37,503 nt of DNA. It comes from Lachnospiraceae bacterium. GTDB lineage: Bacteria; Bacillota; Clostridia; Lachnospirales; Lachnospiraceae. The notes below the pieces were generated by a model. It saw only the letters and a program-made list of their open reading frames with translations, was not told where the DNA came from and made no database searches. This document shows positions 7,729 through 15,800 of the stretch, piece by piece. Location of the stretch: NCBI GenBank assembly GCA_017457865.1, contig JAFTGN010000016.1, positions 1 to 37,503 on the forward strand. The letters run 5' to 3'. Each line of letters begins with the position of its first letter. Positions within the stretch are counted from its first letter, which is position 1. The position numbers and the translations under genes were made by a program.

Positions 7729-8835
7729 ATGAAGATAAAGTTGGCGATTCTGGAACATGACAAATTATATCTCAAACGTGTGAAAGCAATTCTGGAAAAA
7801 AGATATGCAGATAAGCTGGAAGTATATACCTTTTCAGAGTTGGAAATTGCAATAGAGAATTTGAAAAATGTCAAAGTAGACCTGTTTCTGGCAGATGAGT
7901 CATTTGACATCGAACATGTGAAAGTGCCATCCAAATGTGGGGTGGCATATCTGGTAGATTCCCCGGAAATCAAAACACTGAACGGAAAGCCAGCCATCTG
8001 TAAATTTCAAAAGTGTGATTTGCTGTATAAGCAAATGTTGAATCTGTATGCAGAGAATGCGCCATCTATCGAAAGAGTGCAGACGGAGCAGACAGAAGGA
8101 ACAAGAATCATTGGATTTTTCTCTCCATCCGGTGGAACCGGTTGTTCTACCGCAGCGGCAGCCTGTGCGGTGCGTTTTGCCAGTCAATCCCAAAAAGTAT
8201 TGTATCTGAATCTGGAACTGTTAGGAGATGCTGAAATTTTCTTCCACGGGGAAGGAAATGGCGATTTTGGTGATATTATCTATGCTTTGAAAGCAAATGC
8301 CAATCAGTTGATGAAGCAGTCAGATAAAGGCGAGAAGAAAGGGGGAAATCTGGCAATCCGGTTAGAAAGTCTGGTACGGCAGGACAGTACAGGCGTGCAT
8401 TATTATGCCGCTACAAAATTGGCACTGGATATGCAGGAACTGACAGGTGAGGAACTGAGACAGTTATTGGAAGAACTTCGGAAAAGCGGAGGGTATGATG
8501 CCATCTTACTGGATCTGGATTTTTCTTTTGCCCATCCGTTATTACAGATTTTGTCAGAATGCGATTCCATCGTGATGGTTTCGGATGGATCAGCAGTGAC
8601 CAATCAGAAGCTGGAGCGGGCGGTTGCATCGCTGGGAATTCTGGAACAACAGGAAGAGAGAAGGATTCAGCAGAAAATGTGTATTTTATACAATCGGTTC
8701 AGTACCAAGACATCGCAAATGATTGAGATTGAGGGCATCAAAAATATTGGTGGAATCAAGCGGTTTGAAGGATATCAGCCGGAACTGCTGATCAAACAGC
8801 TGGCAAATCAAAGTGAGTTTGATGTATTGCGGTAG
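7729..8835 (+). CDS. tadZ: TadZ/CpaE-like pilus localisation protein, MinD/ParA-type with degenerate P-loop
   Basis: A 368-residue protein. The ATG at 7729 is chosen because TGAGGT lies 5 nt upstream; a GTG at 7711 is in frame but lacks a site. Residues 1 to about 115 resemble an atypical receiver domain (IKLAILEHDKLYLKRVKAIL). From about 125 a MinD/ParA-like domain follows (RIIGFFSPSGGTGCSTAAAA). In the deviant Walker A, KGGxGK[S/T], both lysines are replaced: Ser134 and Cys139. TadZ proteins recruit the pilus machine to a cell site, and atypical P-loops are known in the family. It is first in the operon, 11 bp before the TadA gene, the usual Tad order. Confidence 0.85.
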   Translation: MKIKLAILEHDKLYLKRVKAILEKRYADKLEVYTFSELEIAIENLKNVKVDLFLADESFDIEHVKVPSKCGVAYLVDSPEIKTLNGKPAICKFQKCDLLYKQMLNLYAENAPSIERVQTEQTEGTRIIGFFSPSGGTGCSTAAAACAVRFASQSQKVLYLNLELLGDAEIFFHGEGNGDFGDIIYALKANANQLMKQSDKGEKKGGNLAIRLESLVRQDSTGVHYYAATKLALDMQELTGEELRQLLEELRKSGGYDAILLDLDFSFAHPLLQILSECDSIVMVSDGSAVTNQKLERAVASLGILEQQEERRIQQKMCILYNRFSTKTSQMIEIEGIKNIGGIKRFEGYQPELLIKQLANQSEFDVLR

Positions 8836-8846
8836 GAGGTGATCAG

Positions 8847-10085
8847 ATGAACTTTGAGGTAGAACAGAATATTATCAAAGCAATCAAAGAGGAAATTTCA
8901 AAACTTTCCTCTCTCAGCAATATGGAGGATGCGGATTTATGGGATGAAATAGAAAAAACAACAGAGCGTTATTTTCAGGATAAATTTGTTCCCATATCCC
9001 AAAAGGTTTCCATAGTAGAGCAGGTATACAGTGGATTTAGAGGATTTGGATTATTAGATGCCATTTTGAAAGACGATACCATCACGGAGGTGATGATCAA
9101 CGGTCCAAAAGACATCTTTATAGAAAAAAGTGGTCGTTTAAGCAAACTGGATAAAGAGTTTGATGATGAGAGACAGTTAGAAGATATCATCACCAGAATC
9201 GTGGGACTGGCAGGAAGGGAAGTCAATCAGTCCAGTCCCATTTGTGATACCAGACTGCCGGATGGCTCCCGTGTGAATGTGGTGCTTCCACCCATTTCTC
9301 TACAGGGAGCAGTGGTGACCATCCGTAAGTTTTCCAAAACACCCATGACCATTGAAAAGCTGATTCAGTATGGCTCTCTGACCCAGGAGATTGCAGACCA
9401 GTTAGAACTTCTGGTGAAAGCAAAATATAACATTTTCATCAGCGGTGGTACTGGTTCCGGTAAGACCACATTCCTGAATGCGCTGTCCAATTACATTCCA
9501 AAGGATGAGCGTATCATCACCATTGAGGACTCCGCAGAGTTGCAGATTACAGGAATCGACAATCTGGTCAGTCTGGAAACCAGAAATGCCAATGCTTCCG
9601 GTGCAGGACAGATTACCATGCAGGATTTGATCAAATCTTCTTTGCGTATGCGTCCGGAACGTATTGTAGTAGGAGAGGTGCGTGGAGAAGAGGCAATCGA
9701 TATGCTACAGGCCATGAATACCGGACATGATGGTTCTCTTTCTACCGGACATGCCAATTCCACCAATGATATGCTCAGCAGATTGGAAACCATGGTACTG
9801 CGAGGAACCAAAGGATTGCCGTTAGAAGCCATCCGCCAGCAGATTGCATCCGCAGTGGATATCATCATCCATCTGTCCAGACTTCGTGACCATTCCAGAA
9901 AGACGATGGAAATTGTGGAAGTGCTGGATTGTAAAGATGGGGTGATTCAGTTGAATCCATTGTATCAATTTGAAGAGGATGAAAACTCCACATTGGAAAA
10001 AGTATCCGGACGATTGGTGCGAACAGAAAATCCCATGAAAAATATACAGAAACTTCAAATGGCTGGTATTACACAGGTCATCTAA
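8847..10085 (+). CDS. tadA: TadA/CpaF-type pilus assembly ATPase
   Basis: A 412-residue hexameric secretion ATPase that powers Flp pilus assembly (GspE/CpaF family). Visible landmarks are an N-terminal domain with the conserved ITEVMINGP, Walker A SGGTGSGKT at 199-207, the acidic IITIEDSAEL, a Walker B-like region near 270-278 (ERIVVGEVRGEEA) and the His box TGHDGSLSTGHANS near 291-304. All catalytic positions look intact. Translation starts behind a near-perfect AGGAGGTGAT that overlaps the region just past the tadZ stop. It acts at the cytoplasmic face with TadB and TadC, encoded directly after. Confidence 0.95.
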   Translation: MNFEVEQNIIKAIKEEISKLSSLSNMEDADLWDEIEKTTERYFQDKFVPISQKVSIVEQVYSGFRGFGLLDAILKDDTITEVMINGPKDIFIEKSGRLSKLDKEFDDERQLEDIITRIVGLAGREVNQSSPICDTRLPDGSRVNVVLPPISLQGAVVTIRKFSKTPMTIEKLIQYGSLTQEIADQLELLVKAKYNIFISGGTGSGKTTFLNALSNYIPKDERIITIEDSAELQITGIDNLVSLETRNANASGAGQITMQDLIKSSLRMRPERIVVGEVRGEEAIDMLQAMNTGHDGSLSTGHANSTNDMLSRLETMVLRGTKGLPLEAIRQQIASAVDIIIHLSRLRDHSRKTMEIVEVLDCKDGVIQLNPLYQFEEDENSTLEKVSGRLVRTENPMKNIQKLQMAGITQVI

Positions 10086-10101
10086 AGGAGACGAGAAAAC
10101 A

Positions 10102-10902
10102 ATGCAGTTACCAATACCGATTAAGAAAGAAAAATACGAACCCATTCCACCATTGATTGGAGAAGCCGCTGATTATAATACCTACTTTCCTACATTTCAG
10201 GAAAAGGTCGGGTGGTTTCTGATCGGAATGATTGTCAGCGGTGCCGTATTATGGATATTTTATGAAAATATATTTGTGTCTGTCATCGTAGGGGCAATCG
10301 GCGGCATCTGTTTTGTACCGATTCGGAGAAAACAGAAAATTGCAAAGCGGCAGAAATTGTTGACCATACAGTTTCGCAGTTTGTTGGATGCGCTGGCTAC
10401 TTCCATCGGTGCAGGACGAAATATATTTGAATCCTTCTCCGGTGCGGCAGGTGATCTGGCAGTACAATTTACAGAGGATTCAGACATTGTACGGGAGGTA
10501 CAGTTGATTCAGGTTGGCATGAATCACAACATTCGGATCGAAGACCTGCTTCTGAATTTTGCGGCACGCAGCGGGGTAGAGGATGTATTTAATTTCGCCA
10601 ATGTATTTGCCACCTGTTATAAAAAGGGTGGAAACATCAAAGAAGTCATCAAAAATACGGCTTCTATCATTGGAGATAAGATTGAAATCCAGATGGAACT
10701 GGAAACCATGGTGGCAGGACAGAAAAATGAGCAGAATATTTTGCTGGTGATGCCGGTGATCTTTATCGTGTTGATGAAGTCCATGGGTGGAGAGTTGATT
10801 GATCTGAAATCTCCCATGGGAATATTGGCAGTATCCATCGCAATCGTCATATTCATTGCATCCTACTTTGTCAGCAAAAAAATATTGGATATCAAACTAT
10901 AG
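10102..10902 (+). CDS. tadB: TadB-type inner pilus platform protein (T2SSF family)
   Basis: A 266-residue membrane protein. Two adjacent hydrophobic stretches lie at about 35-72, and two more near the C-terminus (LLVMPVIFIVLMKSM and MGILAVSIAIVIFIASYFV). Between them is the helical T2SSF core (FRSLLDALATSIGAGRNIFESF), the part that contacts the ATPase in type II secretion/type IV pilus platforms. Its length and membrane pattern fit TadB. AAAGGAG precedes the start. It lies 16 bp after tadA and 14 bp before tadC, the standard platform pair. Confidence 0.9.
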   Translation: MQLPIPIKKEKYEPIPPLIGEAADYNTYFPTFQEKVGWFLIGMIVSGAVLWIFYENIFVSVIVGAIGGICFVPIRRKQKIAKRQKLLTIQFRSLLDALATSIGAGRNIFESFSGAAGDLAVQFTEDSDIVREVQLIQVGMNHNIRIEDLLLNFAARSGVEDVFNFANVFATCYKKGGNIKEVIKNTASIIGDKIEIQMELETMVAGQKNEQNILLVMPVIFIVLMKSMGGELIDLKSPMGILAVSIAIVIFIASYFVSKKILDIKL

Positions 10903-10916
10903 GAGAAGGAAACAGG

Positions 10917-11783
10917 ATGATCAATTATATATGTGTGGGCATCTATCTGATCTTTGCGCTGATCTGGATTGTACTGCTTCTGTCAGGCAGTCGAGCGTAT
11001 GGGGAGATGATAGAGCCATTGGATACCAAAAAATATTTATTGAAATCTCTGTATGGAGTGGGGTTTGCGGTTTTGGGGCTGATCCATTATTCCTTTGACA
11101 CGCCTGTGGATCGAAAGCGGATGGCAGATGCCAAAATCGTGTATGGAGCAGAATACGGAGAGTATTATTACCGGGTGAATGTGGCAGAGAAGATCACCTA
11201 TGTGAGTATTTGTATTTTGTTTACGCCATTGCTGGTTCCCATCACCGGCCAGCCCTTAGCAGCCCTGTTTGGAATCTTTGCGGCAGCTGGTATGTATTAC
11301 TATTCCGATACCAAGATCACGGATATCACCAAGGAGAGGGAAGCATCCATTACCAAGGATTTCCCTGATATGGTATCCAAAATGGCTCTGCTCATCAATG
11401 CAGGGATGATCACCAGAGAAGCATGGAAAAACATTGCAGAAACTGGGGATGGAGTGCTGTATGAGGAAATGCGCATTGCCGTGCAGGATATGGAGAAGCG
11501 GGGCGTGTCGGAAGCAGATGCGTATATCGACTTTGGAAACCGCTGTGGTCTGACCTTCATCAAAAAGTTTATCGCAATGCTGGTACAAAATATTGCAAAA
11601 GGAAATCAGGAACTGGTCAACTTTTTACGAAGCGAGTCGGCTGTGTGCTGGGAAGAAAAGAAGCATCTGGTCAAGCGGCAGGGAGAAGAAGCATCCAACA
11701 AACTGATGCTGCCGCTGGGCATGATCATGGTGGGACTCTTTATTATGATTCTGGTACCCATTCTTTCTAATATGGGTATTTAG
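10917..11783 (+). CDS. tadC: TadC-type inner pilus platform protein (T2SSF family)
   Basis: A 288-residue membrane protein with an N-terminal hydrophobic helix (residues 3-23), a second helix about 40-60, a paired hydrophobic region about 95-130 and a last one at the C-terminus (LGMIMVGLFIMILVPIL). The cytoplasmic core carries the TadC-like DFPDMVSKMALLINAGMITREAW segment and a KEREASI motif. It should pair with TadB to form the platform that transfers pilin subunits. An AGGAGAAGG site precedes the ATG. Its stop lies 6 to 39 bp before the pilin gene, depending on which pilin start is used. Confidence 0.9.
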   Translation: MINYICVGIYLIFALIWIVLLLSGSRAYGEMIEPLDTKKYLLKSLYGVGFAVLGLIHYSFDTPVDRKRMADAKIVYGAEYGEYYYRVNVAEKITYVSICILFTPLLVPITGQPLAALFGIFAAAGMYYYSDTKITDITKEREASITKDFPDMVSKMALLINAGMITREAWKNIAETGDGVLYEEMRIAVQDMEKRGVSEADAYIDFGNRCGLTFIKKFIAMLVQNIAKGNQELVNFLRSESAVCWEEKKHLVKRQGEEASNKLMLPLGMIMVGLFIMILVPILSNMGI

Positions 11784-11822
11784 GATAAAATGTCTAAAAA
11801 GTACAGAAAGGAGAAAAAGAGT

Positions 11823-12074
11823 ATGTTAGGCATGATGAAAACTTCATTGAACTATTGTGCGTTTAAAGTAGACGGCTTTTTCAAGCGTGTCTTCAAGGAG
11901 CAGGCAGGAGGTGCAGAGATTGTCGCAACGATTGTAATTCTTGGAATTGTTTTGGTAATTGCATTGGCATTCAAAACTCAACTTCAGAGCTTAGTTAAAA
12001 CCTTATGGGAACAAGTCACTGGTGCAGTTGAAAAAAATAAAACGTTTACAGTAGATACTGTATTAACAGAATAG
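11823..12074 (+). CDS. flp: Flp1-like major pilin
   Basis: A small prepilin of 83 residues from the ATG at 11823, which has AAAGGAG 8-9 nt upstream. An in-frame ATG at 11790 would add 11 lysine-rich residues but has only a weak site. After a basic leader (GFFKRVFKEQAGG) comes a single hydrophobic helix (AEIVATIVILGIVLVIALAF) and a short amphipathic tail. This is the layout of Flp1-like pilins in Clostridia. The expected cleavage is after a glycine (29 or 30), leaving about 53 residues. The acidic residue falls at +2 or +3 of the mature pilin, not at +5 as in classical type IV pilins. It should form the pilus filament after processing by the TadV-type peptidase encoded in the same operon. Confidence 0.85.
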   Translation: MLGMMKTSLNYCAFKVDGFFKRVFKEQAGGAEIVATIVILGIVLVIALAFKTQLQSLVKTLWEQVTGAVEKNKTFTVDTVLTE

Positions 12075-12116
12075 TAAATAAAAACTATATCGCAATGATT
12101 AAAAAGGTGATAGAAC

Positions 12117-12818
12117 ATGGAAAAAATATATATGGATAAAAAAGAAAGTGGAAATTCAATCGTAGAAAATGTGATTATCTTGCCTCTTATTTTCATTGTG
12201 ATTTGCGGATTGATCAGTATGTGTTTTTTGTTGCATGACAAAGCGACTCTGGAGGCGGCTGCCAGAAGGGGGGCTTTGTATGCAGCACACTGTATCAGTG
12301 ACCCGAACTATGCTTCGATTCTGCAACAGTCAGGAAATGAAGCAGGGTCACTGGATATCAGTGTGGCAAACAATGCTGATTTTCGCTTTTCCGGGTTGGG
12401 GAAGAACATTCATCCATACCGTTATTTACAAAAGAAGACAGAGGGGTTGGATCGATTGGTAGAAGCAGAAACTGGTCGTATTGTAGAAAAGACAAGATTG
12501 CCCATTAGTACGATTCATGTAGTGAAGATTACATGTGATCAGGTGAATAAAGTCTACTATCAGGATGTGGCAGTAACCATACAGGCAAGTTATCCATTGC
12601 CCTATTTGATGCGCATCATAGGATTGCCGGACTCTTATGATTATACCATTACTGCCAGGATGGCAGTGAATGATCCGGATGAGTTTATTCGAAATGCAGA
12701 TCTGGCAGTGGATATCATTGAGATGGTAGATGATGCCACTGGAAATCATCTGGAAAAGGCGAAGCAGAAAATAGGATTATTGACACAAAAAATCAAACAG
12801 TTTTTTGTGACCAAGTAG
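12117..12818 (+). CDS. tadE: TadE-type pseudopilin
   Basis: A 233-residue protein with a short basic leader and a prepilin-type site KKESG|NSIVE, with Gly12 at -1 and Glu17 at +5, followed by a hydrophobic helix (NVIILPLIFIVICGLISMCF). The next segment (LLHDKATLEAAARRGALYAA) is typical of TadE, and the rest is an extracytoplasmic domain. TadE pseudopilins are minor subunits needed for Flp pilus assembly. AAAGGTGAT lies about 6 nt before the ATG. Both flanking gaps (42 and 57 bp) are free of terminators or clear promoters. Confidence 0.88.
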   Translation: MEKIYMDKKESGNSIVENVIILPLIFIVICGLISMCFLLHDKATLEAAARRGALYAAHCISDPNYASILQQSGNEAGSLDISVANNADFRFSGLGKNIHPYRYLQKKTEGLDRLVEAETGRIVEKTRLPISTIHVVKITCDQVNKVYYQDVAVTIQASYPLPYLMRIIGLPDSYDYTITARMAVNDPDEFIRNADLAVDIIEMVDDATGNHLEKAKQKIGLLTQKIKQFFVTK

Positions 12819-12875
12819 AAACAAGGAACATTCATTCATATCGTTGAATTTGCAATAGAGAAGAGAGGAAGAGAC

Positions 12876-15800
12876 ATGAATCTGAAGAGAACCATACAGG
12901 GATCTGTTTCCGTATTATTAATTATCATATTGGTGCCTATGCTGGTACTGTCTGGTTTGGTTGTGGACACCAGCAGGGTGAATATGGCACGGGCAATGGT
13001 GTCAGGGGCAGGTGATTTGGCTATGAATTCTGCGCTGGCCGATTATGATACGGTATTAAAGGATGTATACGGATTATTTGCCATGTCTCAGACGGATGCG
13101 GATTTTGAAAAAAATATCCAGAAGTATTTTGAGCAGACGTTGATTTCCTACGGAGTAGTAGACGAAGAAAATGCGGGAGAATACACAAATCGTTTACTGA
13201 ATAGTGTAAAAGATTTCATTGGTGGCTCTACAGATCAGCTGGCAGATTTCATGTCTATGGAACTGGTGGGGGATGTGTCAGTAGAAAAATTAGATCAGGC
13301 ATCATTGGCCAAAGCAGATGTGATGCGTACCCAGATTGTGGATTATATGAAGTACAGAGGTCCGCTCACATTTGGTTTGAGTTTTTTTGACTCTATTAAA
13401 GCTTTTACTTCTGTAGAAAAACAAACAGAAGTGGTGGAGAAGCAGGTAAAGGCACAGGAAAGCACACAGGATGTGACCTCCGCTTGTGCCGCTTTGATTA
13501 AGGCAATCCGTGAATATGACAAATTGGTAGATGAAATGAAAGATGTATCTTCCGATCAGTCTGTAAAGGGTGCCCAGAACAGTGAAGATGGTGTACTGGT
13601 ATCACTTAGTGAGTATGGCACGCAGGTTGGAAAATATCGTTCCGATTATGGCAGCAATTATGAACATATCAATAAGCTGGCAATGATCTTTTTGTTATAT
13701 AAGATTGATGTCAGTAATTTGATACTGGGCAATATGTTTTCTTCCGGCGTATTGTCCATGCCCTTTACCCCGTATATTGAAAGAAATGGAAATGAATATA
13801 CGTTTCATGGGGATGCCAGTGGATTCAAAGCAGAAGATATGAATCTGGCGTTGAGTGATGACTTAAATCAGGCCAAAGAGGATTTTGATAATGGACAGAA
13901 GCTTTTTGTGAATGCAGGGGGAAATCCCATAGGTGCATTTTGCAAAAATGTGAAAGATGAATATACGGAGGGACGTTTTTTTGCCAGCATAGGAAATGCA
14001 TCTTGGTCAGGAGATGTGGATATTACCAATCATGAAGATACGCTGATTCAGGAATTTGTTGCCTTTGAAGAATTTATTGATTCTTCTCGGAATATGGAAT
14101 TGAATCCGGCAGAGGTGACATTGCAATCAGTGTCGGAAACCATTCAAAACAGTGAATTGGATTATGTACAGGTGTATGTGGTATTACAGCTGTTATTTGA
14201 ACTATCACAATATTATGACAATTATGTATCTGTGTTGCAGTCAAAGAAGGCAGAGGCAGAACAAGAACTCAATGAAGCGACACAAAATTGGAATCAGGCA
14301 AAGACCAAGGCACAGCAGTATGAAGCTGTGATTGAAGAGATCAAGACCAAAACAGAACAGATGAAGTCAGGGTATCAGCAAATTCGTCAGAGCGATCCTG
14401 ATAGCACAGGCTTATATGAAAACTGGTTTCAGGGAGAAGAGACAGATCCAGAGATTGCCAGTCGAAACACAGGAGTGGTTAATGAATTGAAGTTGTTGTT
14501 TTCGGATTCATTGCAGTTAGAGCCTTATACCAAAAGCGAAATAGGCGATAGAACATTTTACAACATTGCGGAATCAGATGGATATGTTCGAAATTTAAAA
14601 CAGTATGCTGCACAATCAAACTCTCGTTTTGAAAGTTTGTTGGAGTTTTTGTCAGAGACATCTCTCCAGCAGGATGATACATACGGTAAAATCTGTACAG
14701 ATACGAAAGTCTATTTATCATCTGGTACCACCCAGTCTTATGATGCGTATATGAATTCTCGTTTGTCATCGGTACAAAAGAATAGCGCTGTGTATGAGCT
14801 GTTCTCTTATTTGGCTGCGTGTGATGCCAATGCCAAAAAAGTAATTTCTGGCGTGTCAGACTACAATGAAGTGAAGAATGGATATCAGGAATTGTATGAT
14901 ACCTATCGGGAGAAAAACCAGATTGTAAATAATCTGGAACAGTCATTGCAGAACGTAAAAATAGATTATAACAATTGTCTGTCACAATATGCGTCCTTCA
15001 CCACAAACTATCAGTATGATTTGTATTATTATGATAAATATTTAAAAGCGGCTGAAAATCAGGTGGAAAAGGAAGTCAAGGATGTGCATGGACAATTCCA
15101 GAAGATTCAGGGAAATATTCAGGAATTGCTGAACAAGCTGTCTGAGATAGAAACAAAGGCATCAGAGGTGGAAACACAGATTCAGGCATATCAACAGAAG
15201 GTAAATGAATGGAAATTTGCCAATGATTCTTATAAGAGCAGTACTGGTGAGGATACGTTTGCCCAACAGAATGATACAGAGATTGAAACCACAAAAACCC
15301 AGTACAATCTGGATGCGGCAAAAAAATTACATCAGTATATTACAGCGGTGAAAAACGGATACAACGCATTGAATGACTATCTGTTGTGTCAGAATGCACC
15401 AGATACGTATCTTTCTTATGCGGGAAAGACATTGAATCAATTGGATTCTGCGGATGCAGTGGTAAAGGCATTAAAGGGATATGCATCAGCTAACCTGAAT
15501 GTTTTGGAAGATATTCAACCGGTTGTCAAACCAGATCAAAATATCAAAGTTCACTTTAATGATTTATATCCATCTACTGAAGCTCCTAAACTGGATTTTC
15601 AGCAAAAAGACAAAGATAGTCTGGAGGTAGAGTGGCAGGAGAAATTTTTAGATCCAACGGTGAAACTTACTTTCCTGGGTTACTTAAACGGGACATTTCC
15701 CGATGAAGCAGTAGTAACAGAGGACGAAAGCGAACAGACAGAAAAAAAGCCTACAAAAAAGGAGATAAAAGAAGAATATGAGGCTACAAAAGAGGAGATG

